Shown here piece by piece: positions 11,892-24,119 of a DNA stretch of 64,000 nt; positions within the stretch are counted from its first letter, which is position 1, and each line of letters opens with the position of its first letter. Below the pieces are notes generated by a model. It saw nothing but the letters and a program-made list of their open reading frames with translations, did no database searches and had not been told where the DNA came from. This DNA is from Montifringilla adamsi (lineage: Eukaryota; Chordata; Aves; Passeriformes; Passeridae). The stretch spans positions 20,932,662 through 20,996,661 of the forward strand of contig JAGGNK010009114.1 of the NCBI GenBank assembly GCA_017590115.1. The letters are read 5' to 3'. The translations under genes and the position numbers were made by a program.

Positions 11892-14360
11892 CTCCTTCAT
11901 TTTCCAAGTATTGCATGTGGCAATGGGGCACAGATGAAGAGAACTTTCCTATCTCCCTGGAGGGTGTGTCTGAATGACTGCATCCAGCCATTCTTTTACT
12001 CTCTGGGCTCACTGAGAGCCTAATAGCGCTAATTGATTTTCCTGAGAATGTAATGTAGAAGCCTTCTCTGTTCAGTGTGAATTAATGAATCCATGTGGTT
12101 GAGTTGGTGCATTCAGTGTAAGCCAGAAGGGTAAAACCAAGATCATTTGTGGAATGGTGGCTTTGAACAGCAATGCGCTGTTGTTTGGTGACAGTCTAGT
12201 TAGAGTTCTGGACCAGTTGCTGAATTTTGTAATTGTAGTGTATTAATACGATTTTGGTAGGCCAGGGAAGCAGCAAAGCAGCAATAGAATGTCATACAAA
12301 GGTAGTGTGTCATATTTGGGGTTGTTTTTTTTATACAAGGCTGGTACAAATCAGGAAGGTTTAAACATTACAGAGCACTGTAGTTCTAATAATTTGCTTT
12401 CATTTGCTACAAGTGCTGGAACCAAGTGACTTAGATCCAGATTTATTTTTTCTATCAAGACATATTGTCAGGATTTCAGAGGAAGAGAAATAAAAGTCTG
12501 AACTGCTGCTGATGCTTTTCAGAGATTCAACCTCTTTGGTCCCTGATGCAGAAGCAGGATTGTTCCAGCATCTCTTTCTGTGAAATGACAGCTCCCTGCT
12601 GGTGTCTTTCTGCTCTGCATCACTGCTCTACTCAGCCCAAGTGGGTGGGGAGATGTAGACACCTTCTTCACAATATTCTGATTTTCCTGTAATGGAAGGC
12701 AGCATGTAGAGAATTAAAGAGAGATTTAAATGCAGCATTTAAATGCTGATTTAATGATACTGGTTGATAGTCTTGTCGCTCTTTTCCCCACGAAGGAAGT
12801 TTACGTGTTTGAAGGCTGCCATGTGTGAAGAGTGAGCCATCCTTTTCCATCTACACCTCAGTGAGAAGGACAGGAGCCTGGCACAGACTCACAGCTGTCT
12901 CCACAATCAGCAGCTCTGCTTGCAGCATCACTGATGTGAGAATGGGGCAATTCAGCAGGTGGAATTCAGCTTCCTGGGGAATGTGTCAGGAGCTGCTGCA
13001 CAGAGCATGAACCGACAGCTGGCTGGGAAAAGGCACAGAGATAACTGCTGCACCTGAGCAGCCTGGGCTGTTCAATAACAGAGCAGCTATTTCCCCCAAT
13101 TATTCTTATCACCTGCCTTTTCAGAGGGCTCCTGGCAGAAGCAGCACGGGAGCATGGCAAGGCTGCAAGGTCAGATCCTCTTCTTCCCTTTCAGGCAAGA
13201 GAGCCTCGCAAAAGTCACGGGTTCAGAGATTCATGGATCTGAGATTTTATACACATATCTACGTGTACACACACTCTTCAGAGTGAGGGGGGAACTGCAG
13301 CTGGAGCTGATAATACATCAAGGGAAGTAAGAAATCAGGCAGGAACTGCATTGTGACAATAGATGAAGTCCTGGAGCTCACCACAGGAACCTCTCTGGTG
13401 GGTGGCTCTGCTGTCAGACAGTATTGACTCCTCCATGTGTGCTGGGAGACAAAGCATGAAAACTTTGAAATAAAGAAAAGTCCATCAGTTTGAGCTGAGT
13501 TTTGAGCAAACCTATATCAACTTCAGCTGTCATCCACAGCCCTGTGAAAATGTACAGTAGAGACTGATGTATGCAAAGGGTGAAGGTCCAGGCTCTCTCT
13601 TGCTGCAGTTTTTGTCTTTTTTTTTTTTTTTTTATGTGGAAATCTGAATTTTAAAGTGCTCTGCAGAAGATTGCTTTTATTTGGTTTATTCCAAAGGAAA
13701 GCAGAAATGCTTAGATCTTGTTTGAATAAGTAATTTCAGGGCTCAGAATCAGGAGGCAACTCAGCAAGATCCTTATGTGACATTCCTCCCTGCAAAAGAA
13801 ATAAATATACATACACAAATAAACTAGATTTGTTATCTTTGGGGGTATTAGGAGGAGTACAGTGTATGGATTTAAGTCATTATTTTTACTTGATTATCCA
13901 GCATTACTCAGACAGATGAAGCAGTACTATATATATATTTTAGAATCAATATATTTTATAAACTGCTGCACCACTTACATTGGTACAGAAAGAAACTCAG
14001 AAGAGAATTTAGGAACGAAAAGAAATATACTGCTGTGAAAGACTTAAAGAATTCAAATCTGCTTAGCATCTCAGGAAGAGAAGATGATTTGATTTCAGAG
14101 CAAGTATTTTCCTGTGGAGAAGACAGTGGATAGAAAAAGAACCTTTAATCTCACTGAGACAAGCAGGCAAGAGCCATGCCTGGAAGCTGATCTAGAGGAA
14201 TTGGAGTGGCAAGTTGTACAAATAGCTGTAAGTGTGATGATGATTAGCCTTTGGTATATAAAGAAACAGCAGGGAAAACAGTAGATTGTCTATCTCTTGA
14301 TACCTGATATGAAGACTGGTCCTTTAGGAAAAAAATGGTTATGCTTTATTGAGCTTAATA
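11892..14360. other. Unique non-coding stretch
   Basis: No coding exon recognised. The part from about 12820 to 13220 is GC-richer and holds two short opposing frames without features. A (TA)n-like patch lies at 13926-13975. Confidence 0.6.
13617..13633. repeat. Poly-T tract, 17 bases
   Basis: Uninterrupted T run with no recognisable retroelement body on either side. Confidence 0.85.
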
Positions 14361-14449
14361 GAGGAGTAACTGGATGTAATAGCCTGTGGTATACTGGAGA
14401 TTGAGTGTGATGATCTAATGGTTCTCCTGGCCTTAAACTTTATGAATCC
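14361..14449 (+). mobile_element. Old CR1-type LINE 3' end
   Basis: The sequence contains GAGGAGTAACTGGATG, then GATGATCTAATGGTTC, CTGGCCTTAAACT and TATGAATCC in that order. This matches, from memory, the 3' end of old CR1/L3-like LINEs shared by birds and reptiles. It is only about 90 bp, diverged, 5'-truncated and lacks any coding part. Confidence 0.75.
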
Positions 14450-17400
14450 CTTGAAAATCCATGCAGACAGAATCACAAAATAGAAGGGTTTACTGTAGCT
14501 CCTGAATGCTGCAACTGCTAAAGTGTGCTCAGCTCTGCTCCCTGCACAGAGGGAGTGGCAGACACCAAGTCAGACTGGCTGGATAGCAGGAATATTCACA
14601 TCCCAAAATTCTGGTCACCCTTCTCTGTGAAACCCGTCATGACTGACAGAAAACACATCTCAGGAGCATGGGCCTGCCAGGCCTATTTGTTAATGAAAAG
14701 GCTCATATGACATTGCTTTCCAAATGTAGTCTGGTAACTAACTGTGTGAGGTTACTCTGCATCACAGTAATGGCCTTTTCTGCCCCACACTTCTGCATTT
14801 CTCTATATTTTTGGTCACCACATTACATTTGTAGGCCTGGGGTTGAGCATGGAGCTGATGCCAAGTCTTTGATCAGTCCACTTCAAATCCTCCCACACCA
14901 GAGACTTCTGTAGTGTGTCCCAGAAGGGGTCAATATCTGTTATCCATTGGTGTAAAACAAAATGTGCTTTACTTCTTATAATGTCTTTGTTAATTCAGCA
15001 GGTGTAAAGGATTCCATCCTTTGTACATATGTGTGTACAAAAAACCCACCTAGCTGGTTTTGCCTCTAAAAAGTCAGGACTTTATTTGTAATAATTTTGG
15101 GGAGGGAAACAGCAAGACTCTGACAATAGGGGAATATTTCAGCCCTCAGAGTGATCTCAGAGATGGGCTAGAAGTTAGAAGACTTTATTCAGCCAAAATT
15201 TTAGGTATTCTACTCACCAAATAAAAGGGGTAGGGGGTAGTCCCTCTCATCCTTCATAGTTTCTTAAACTTTGCAACGCCTCTAGCATTTTAAGGGAATT
15301 CTGCTGAATTCCTCAAGCTCCAGTGCCAGCTCTTGAACTCCACATTGATTTTCCTTAAGTGTCCTCAAATAAAACATATAAAGTAGGCCCATGTCTGAAA
15401 TTCATGTTCCTGCCAGACACCGTTCCTATGATATATTGCAACAATACATCAGAGAAAAGCAGCCCTGGTGATCTATTGCAGTAATACTGCACATTCTTGT
15501 AGAAGGAATGAACAGGAGCTCTAAACTGAGAACTTGAGCAGCTTTTTGAAGTTGTCTTCTGGCAAAGGTACTAATACCTATTGTGTTTGTCAAAAGATTA
15601 AATACTGAACGTAACTTTTTGCATGCTACTGGTGCACTGATTGGTGATGAATGTGATTCTACTTCCTAACTGCAGGAACAAATTACAAATAGTCAAGATT
15701 TTTACAGAGTTCTGTAATTAAGGGCTAAATACACACTGATATTGAAAATATATTCTGCATTTAGAAAGAGAGAAACTTAAAGCTTTTAAAACTCATTTTC
15801 TCTGATGTCATTTGAATCAGAAAAGAGCAAATAAGTCTTACCCATCAAGAGTGTAAGGAAAACTGGGCCATTAACATCTGGAATTTAGAGTGTAATGAGG
15901 AACAGCTTCTGTGCCTTATTCTGTTTTTCTAGAGGAAAGGGACCTATTATTCACATTTACTCTTATGGACTCAACAGTGTCAGAAATATTTCTCCTTAGT
16001 GACTTTACATGGATCTTTTTCACTGAGAAAAGGAGTATGTCTTCAATTGAAATCACCTTTTCTTAATATTTTTATCTCTTTGATATCTTTTTTCACTGAC
16101 CTGAAGAATCTTGACCTCACCTTATTGTCCTGCCATTCTCCCTCGAGTGCTCCCAGCAGCTGAGTTTCAGGGGGTGGTTCCTGCAGTGACCTTGTGTTGT
16201 TGCCATGGCTCCTTCCGTTTGCACTCTCAGATGCTTGTAACTAACCAATGGTATGTTGAAATTTCACCAAATTCACACAGCCTCGACCTTGTGTCTTCAT
16301 TCTGTGCTCCTGCTTTATCAGAACATCAAATATTGCTGCTGTACTCTGAACTGTCTCACACAGCAAAGAAGTATTTCTCATCACACCCCACCACACTGCA
16401 GTCAGTACTGATGGCTGTTCTGCCTGAACATGTGGGTCAGTATGGCTTTATACCAGAAGGAAAAAAGATCACTTTTAGCCTCTGCCTCCACTCCTTAAAT
16501 AGTTGACTACAAAACTACATTTCCTTATGAGGCATCTTTGTTATGGACAGATTTTCTACAATTTGCTTTCCATCTGGAGCTCAGTTCTGCTTCTTTCAGG
16601 CCAACAATGTGACTATTGGTGCTCCACATCCCAGGTACTTGCTCAGCGATACAGCTTTGTAAAAGGGATTTCTTAATTTTGGCAGAAGTTGCATGATGGG
16701 GCCAAGACATCATTTCTGGATACAAGTTCCATCGAAATTTGTACGCTTTCATACGGTTCTAAACTACTCATCAGGCCTTTTTCAGAGAAAATGTGCTGCC
16801 AGTGATGTTTAAAGACATTTTAGCATCAGAGCTTTGGATTATTTGACCTGCCAGCATGGTCATATTGCACTGAAAATGTGTGAAGTTAGGAATGAGACCA
16901 AGGGAGAACTCTAGGTCTGGTCACTTCTCTGTCTCCACAGTCAACTTTTCTGGGTCCTAATGCCATTTATGTTTCCTACCCATGAGATTTCTTCATAACC
17001 TCCACCGCTCTTTTAAAGTATAAAGGAGAAAAATAAAAAACAGGAAAGCATAGTTTTAAAAATAAAATAACTTAGGAGGTAATAGTCTTTTTTGTTTTCT
17101 TCATTTAATTTTTCCTGGACAGTCACCTTGCCTGGCTCTCTTCCAACCTCCCTCTCCATGTTAGAATTAAATGTTGCATAGTCTCTTAAGGTTCAGACCA
17201 ATTATTTCTTTTGAGAGAAGGCTATGTACTTCTTTATGTAGCATGTGTAATACAGTATGCAAAATGAATGTACAAGGCAGCTGAAAAATAACGGAATAAA
17301 ACTGCCACAAGAATACAGATATCTGAAGGTGTGGAAATGACCTAGGGATGCTCACTTACTGCTATAGCTAGAAATTTTAAAAGTCATGGCAGTTATTTTC

Positions 17401-17512
17401 TGAGACAGACAATCTCTCTGCTTGAAATTCACTTCAAGATTTTAATAAGCCTACAGTAGTGAGGTCAGGCAGGTGCCATATCCTAAGATACAGCAACCCC
17501 TCAGTCAGGAAA
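14450..17512. other. Unique non-coding stretch
   Basis: Nothing recognised beyond chance frames, the longest being 16111-16506 with 131 codons and no domain. Confidence 0.6.
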
Positions 17513-17546
17513 AGCCAGTTTGTCACCTCATGAGGGCAAACTGGCT
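17513..17546. repeat. Nested palindrome / hairpin
   Basis: Arms AGCCAGTTTG (17513-17522) and CAAACTGGCT (17537-17546) are perfect reverse complements. Between them lies a second perfect palindrome, CCTCATGAGG (17526-17535). The whole 34-bp stretch could fold as one long stem or form a cruciform. Confidence 0.85.
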
Positions 17547-20500
17547 GCCATCAATCTTGGCTGGCATCTGATGGAGGAAGATTTGACTTCTTCCAATTGT
17601 CACCATGTTTCCCACCCATTAGATTTTCTGATGAGTAGATGATGTTCTGGTATTCTCTGATGAACCACAGCAGATCCAACAAGGGAAAAATTACCCATGT
17701 GTAGTCTGCACTGCCTTGGCCTCTACTGGCTGAACTTGAAATAAGCTGAGATGCATTTTCTTGCAGGAGTTGTCTGTTTTAATTTGCAGTGTGCCTGCTC
17801 TTGAAAATGAGAAAATTTTAAATCCCATGTTTGTTTTTGCATTACTTGGAACATCAGGTCTGCTGTCAGCAGCAGGGACCACTGGAGCCAGGCCAGCTCT
17901 CAGAACATTTAACTGCCCGTGAGCAGGAGGGAAGTGCAGCAAGAAATCTTGCAGTGAACCCTCTGCCTTTAATCTATATTCCCCGTCCCTTTTTCTGGCT
18001 TAATTCCTGGATGTGGCCCTGAGACTACCCTGCTGGGTCCAGTGAGTGTGGATCAATTTGGCTTATGTACACTTGGCTTCCCCTAAGCTGCTTCCTCACA
18101 TGATTCTTGATTAAAAGAGAGATATTTTTTGTGTAATTAATTCTTTAGTTGCTCCTCTTTGTTGAAGGTTTTACTTTGTAAGGGTAAAAAGGACAGAGGT
18201 AAACAAACACATGTGCAGAAACTGTACCTATGTAAAATATTTGATATTTTTTGCTTACAGCCTGCTCTGAACAGGTTGTGTGCTTGTTGTGACCTTCCTG
18301 GAGCCACAGGTTGAGTGGGGAGTGCTGGGCACAGACCTCTGGGACAATCAGTGTGTGAGCTCCTGCTCTGTGAGAGATGTTCTGGGTCAGAGGCTGAAAG
18401 TGCACAGCACTGAAGTTGAGCGCCTTAACTTCTTTTGGAAAAGCTTCAAAAGACATGGGGATTGTGTGGCTGCACCCTGAACACTGACTGCTCTCTAGTG
18501 TCCTTAACAATACAGGTGAAATGGGATTTGCATTTCCTCACCATCTCTTGGAGCACATACTCACTTCCTTTTTGTACAGTGGTTTCCACTGATTAGTGAT
18601 TTTGCCTTTTCATTCATATCTATATTGTTTCATTAATATTCATATATGTATCTGTATTGTTTAGAAGTACTTCAAAGTTAATCTATTTGGAAGAATATTT
18701 CAGAGCAGAAAGATTTTAGGTTAGAATCTAGAGGCACAGTCTTTGTTAATTTTTGCTTCAGGCTCTAGGTAAAAATGGAACCTTACTCTAATAGCAATTA
18801 TGGGTGGTTATTACTCTTGATTAAAATTAAATTAATCTGCAGTTGGCAACTAAAAAGATTAAATCATCATAAAAACTGTCAGCCTCTCATTTTAAACATC
18901 TGTTAGTTAAGCATGACAGCAGCACTGATGTGGAGTATTTGCCAGATACCTCATCAACAGCCACCTTTGTACCATCCGATAATTGAGACAATATGGTCTG
19001 AAGTGAATCATATTTCAAATATGACTGCATCTCACACACTACATAGAGCTTAGAAGTCTTCCTTCAGGTCAGATGTAAACAAATCCAGTATTTTAGGACT
19101 ATTTAATTCTTCAGATACATCATTCTCTGGTGATAAATTGAAAACATGTTTTCATCATATCAGTATCCAATGTGTTGATGGCTGGGATCTAAAGGACTTA
19201 TCTGTCTGCTCCTTTCTTTTTCTGGCTCAGGTTTGCAATGTCTGTAAATCTCTACAATCCTGCTGATATCAGTACACCAGACTGATTTGGCAGGCTGATT
19301 TCTTTTCAAGACTATTTAGAAATTTACACGTTCCTCAGAACCTCAGACTAACACTGTCTGAATTTCTGCCTGTGCCTCCTTTTTTACCAGGGGAGGGTTT
19401 TTTTCCTGGTTCCAGGCATAAAAGGGCTGTGTCAGCACATCCAGGTACCTGCCTGGAGGAATCTCTAGGTAAAGAGACCTCCTCAAGGTCCTGCGCTGTA
19501 AGAAAATGCAGTTCTGAAATTGCCAGTGTACTCGGGGGAACCCAGTGCTGTAAGAAGAAAAATTCTAGTTCTAAGCTGTTGTAGTATTTAGGTGTTGATT
19601 TTGATCTCTTGAAGCTACTCATTGAAGAAGGTCACACATTTTAAATGAGTGCAAAATTTAGAGATTTTTTGATGTACAAAAGTGAGAAAAAAACATGTCC
19701 CAGTTTTAAGTGGCGATTTAATAGTAATTTAAACTGAGAATTTTTCCTCAGTCCTACTGCAAATCTGTCATGAAAATGTGGCATGAAGACTAGAAATCTT
19801 TTATTTTTAGGGCACAAATGCAATGCAAAAATACTGTTTCAGTTTGAATTGGGACTGTTTAAACTCAGGCATGTCAATGGATAGAGGTGGGAGGGATCTC
19901 TGCAGCCCAGGGCTCACCTCCCTGGGGGTGTGTTGCTCCTACTGAATTGCTTCTACTGCTGCTCCCTACACCAGAGGCTTTTAAAATGAATTCTTTATTT
20001 GGAAATATCACCACTGGGCTTATAACTTGTGCTAAACTGACAACTCAGTTGAGGCTTCTGTGTAATAAATATATTAATATCAGGAGAACATCAGAATTCT
20101 AGTGCATTTAGCTGGGAAACAATTGGCACTGAGGTTTTGAGAAAGGAAAGAAACTTAATTAGCTTTTCGACAAAATAGTTTTTAAAACTCAATACAGCGC
20201 CGGCTTCTTTGCTTATTACCAAAATGCACTGAAAGCACAAAGGAAAATAATTAAAGGCACTGAGCAGTCATTAAAAGTTCCTGCTCTTCAGCACTGAGCT
20301 CCATTGTCAGCGCTCAGTGAGAACTGGCTGCTCTTCTCAGTCAGCAAGGTGGAGGTCGAGTGGAAATTGCAGTGTTGGATGATTTCTGAGAGTAATTTGC
20401 CATTTCTACCGCTCCCAAAGTTTCACATTCAGGCTGCTATGCTTCATTTAAGAGATCAAATCTATAACACAATATTTGATATTAAGATTTTGGAAAAAGA

Positions 20501-23500
20501 AATCCAGGGCAGCAGAGGGAATAATTTTGTTTAATAATGTGGTTTATTAAGATTTCTTAGGAAAATCCTGGCTCATCTGTTGCAACTCTCTATTAGTGGA
20601 AATCTAGTCATCAACACTTACGTGGGAATCTGACACAGGGATGTTTACTCACAGTGAAGGAATCTGCCAACAAGCAAATGTCCTTATTTTAGTGCTTGAC
20701 AGTCAAGTTAATGCCTTTTATTAGTTCAGAAACATTCAAATGGAATGTGTAATATGTTTATTTATTGATGTACAGGAGTGTCCATTCAAAATTCATGGAG
20801 CATTTTTGTTATTGTTATCATCTTTTATTTGCTGACTGTTTGCAGTATGTCTGACATTCAAAGACTTACAAATCTCTTCATTAAATGGTTTGACCTCCCA
20901 CCTCCCAGGGGAGAAAAAGCTTCTGCTATTCCAGCATGAGGTGACTCAGACACCCAGCTCAGCTTGAAAATGTCATCTCTGTCTATGGTTTGCACTTTTT
21001 CAATCACAGAAATTCCCTAGGATGCTGGATTTTTTAGGATTTTCTTCCATAATCTTGGGAAAAAAGTAGTTATAACTGACTTTTCTCTGCTCCTTCTTGA
21101 TCTAGAAAATAGCAGGACCAAAAAGTGGGAGGGTGTGGGAGTGTGAGATGCCTTTTACTCTGCAACTAAACCCTCAGATGATGAGTACTGAGCCCTCCAT
21201 CTTCTAACTGACCTGGGATGATCGTTCTGTCTGATCTTGGGCTTCCCCTGCAACATTCAGGGCTGCTCTCATGCTTGATTTTCTTCTCTTGCCTGGGATT
21301 CTTGGCCTAGGATTCACCCACGTTGTTATATTACACTTTCTATATTGAAAAAAAAAAAAACAAACCCAAACCCTCCCAAAAGACTAGGAGTCCAGTGGAC
21401 TTGCAGTGGCCTATTTTCACCTTTTCCCTGCTGACATCTCCCTCTGGATGGTTTGTGTCTCCTCCCTCTTGGCTGCCTGCAGACTGAGATGTGTGATTTG
21501 TACTGGAGGGAAGGTTCACCACTCCTGGTTTCACACACAGCTACGTGAAACCCAAACTTCATCTTAAGAACTCAGCATTGGGTATTAGAGGTTATTCCAC
21601 CTCAAATTCTCATCTCTCAATTTTCAAACCAGGCAGACATTGCTTTATATTATTTATGTTTTATAGCACCTTTCAAAAGAGAAAATTAAAATCATTACTC
21701 TTTTCCCTTTAAATGAAAAGGTAGGTTGAAGCACTGCCTTCTGCATTAACCCAAAGTGCACATGACTCCATCTGTATCATCAGATGGGGTGGTTTTTTCC
21801 ACTTCAGTTCAAAGGTTAATATTTGTCCCAATCTCTCATCCAACTGGCTCTGTTAGGTCACCTGATCCAGATCTTTGTATATGGGGAAAAAAAAATCCCC
21901 AAAACCAGCACAGGGATTGCTTCCATGTCTACAGAAAAATCTCTCCAGTGGAAAAGAATCTTTCTCCTAGAAAAGGATGATGTAGAACATTCTGTATGCT
22001 TAATCCTGGCTCCCAGTTCTTCCTGCCATGTATGTTGTGTGAATTGTGTCACTGCTTCCCAAGGAAAGAGAATCTCTTGCTCAGTATGTTTTGACACGTT
22101 CCAGGTCTTTCCTATCTGTTCTCATGACAACATTAAATTCTCTACTTAAAAAAACATATAGGGTCCAGCAGAGTAAGGCCAATGTGTCTATTTAATTGTT
22201 TTTTGCAATATGAGAGCTAAAGAAATGCAGCTAGTTCCAATATGAAATTATGATTACTGCTGGAGTGAAGTGCACTTTCAAAGCAGGGAGAAAATGGCCA
22301 AAAGAGATACAATCTCTTAAACTGTTTACAATTAACATATTGTACTAAACCAAAATTAGGAATAATTGTAGCACTTAATATAACCTGTCAAGAGATATTT
22401 TAATGAGCTCCATTCAAATACTGCTGCCAAAGAACGAATTTTTTTCCTGTTCTATTTCAAAATGTAATTCCAAGCCTTGAGAAATTATTCTTTGAATACT
22501 AGTAATATGAATTGTGGCATTTGCAAGGACAATAGTCATCCTATTTTGGCCTAATATGGTTACTCCACATTTTTTTCTTCATGGGAACAGATTCTAAACA
22601 AAAAAAACTAGTGTACAAATGCTTTGCAGAACAGAAAAAGTGTTTTCAGCTTTCTTTTGCAGTAAAAAACCCTGAATAATTAATCATACTTGAGGTGGCA
22701 AACCCAATAGATTTTGAAATATTAATTGCTTAATAAATTCTTTTTTGACAGTGCAGTAAGCACATAAAGTTCTTTTAAAAACTGGATTAAAGTGCTTGGA
22801 CAAGTAGTCTGTAGATCTGCTTTTATTATGGAAGCTTCGTTAGTGCAAAAAGTAAGACAGCATCATAAATTACTTAAACTATATTTGTTTTCAGTTGGTA
22901 ATTAGAATTAATTTGGTTAACACAGATCATGGTTTTGTTACTTACTGTGTCTGAGTTATTTTTCCCTCAGTATTTGCAGTGAGCTCCCTGCTGGATCTAT
23001 ACATACCCCTGAGCACCTTGTGCTGGTCTGTGCATTAGTACCCCAATCTGTTCTGTTTAATTCTGTATTTCAAATGGACTTTTAAAATAATTTTAAAGTG
23101 GGCTCTTTATTGCTGACAAATGCACAAATTTTATAATCTGTTTTCTCCTCCTGAGGATAACCTAAGACAAATTTTATCTTGAACAGCAATTTGGTGTTGG
23201 GGAAAACAGGAAAGAACCACAGTGAGGTTTTCATAAGGATTTGGTGAGGATTAAATCCAATTTCTGTCTATTCCATTGGAGGTTGCATACCTGTACCAAC
23301 AAATTTGCAGTACAGTGGAAAGAAAGCAGATGCTGTTGTGCAAATACCAGCACTCCTTAAAAAGGCATTATAGCAAAATAGAACTGTGTGAGATTCAAAT
23401 TGAGAGGACCAGTGGTGCAATCCCTCGTGCAAAGAGGGTCTGTGAAACTGAGCAAGGTCAAACAGAAGAATCCATTCAGGACATTATTTAATTAAAGTTT

Positions 23501-24069
23501 CATCACTGTGGTCCACAAGTTTTGGTAAATAATAAGGAAAGCTGTGCACTCTCAGGAGTGCAGCGCACACCTTCAGCAGTCAACTTTACAGTAGAAATAA
23601 TCTCCACACAAATTACCTTCTAGATATCATTAGGAGAGTAGTGGGTAGTACATTTGTTACTCTGTGGGAGCCTGCACATCTCCAAGGACAGGAGCTCCTG
23701 CTAAGCAGTGGATATTTATGTGGAAACAATCCAATATATCTGATAGTCGGGAGATTTTGTGCCAAGACTTCTCTCTTAAAAGCCAATCTAATGCACAAAT
23801 ATTTTGGCAAGTTTGTTTCTCGAATTAAGATATTCCCAACAAACAATAGAGATATTTCTGGGCTGCAATGTTTATATATTTATTACAAAGATAAAGTTGA
23901 GAACTTATTAAAGAACTTTATTTCCAGTTAGAAAGCCTGTAGCTGAGTCATCTGTCCTGTACTCTTATCATAGGTGTATCAAAGGCTTCTCAGCATCAAA
24001 GAGTATGGCTGCAGTAATTTTTTCATCCTGTGTTCTTTGATGTTTTCTAGATTTTGATATTTTCTGTAG
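17547..24069. other. Long unique non-coding stretch
   Basis: No recognisable transposon or exon. A moderately GC-rich patch at about 19375-19560 holds an ATAAAAGG TATA-like word and a 10-bp CAGGTACCTG palindrome but no gene. A poly-A run of 12 lies near 21349. The 22.2-22.9 kb part is very AT-rich. Confidence 0.6.
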
Positions 24070-24119
24070 CTGACATTTTCTATCAAAAAACAGCCTGACA
24101 CTTTCCATCAAAAAAGGAC
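24070..24119. repeat. Imperfect 25-bp tandem repeat, two units
   Basis: CTGACATTTTCTATCAAAAA (from 24070) recurs as CTGACACTTTCCATCAAAAA (from 24095). The units differ by two transitions, so this is a small, somewhat aged slippage duplication. Confidence 0.85.

Noticed and set aside
19375..19560. TATA-like word and palindrome suggesting an LTR or promoter
   Set aside because: No terminal TG...CA pair, duplication or start-site context could be found.
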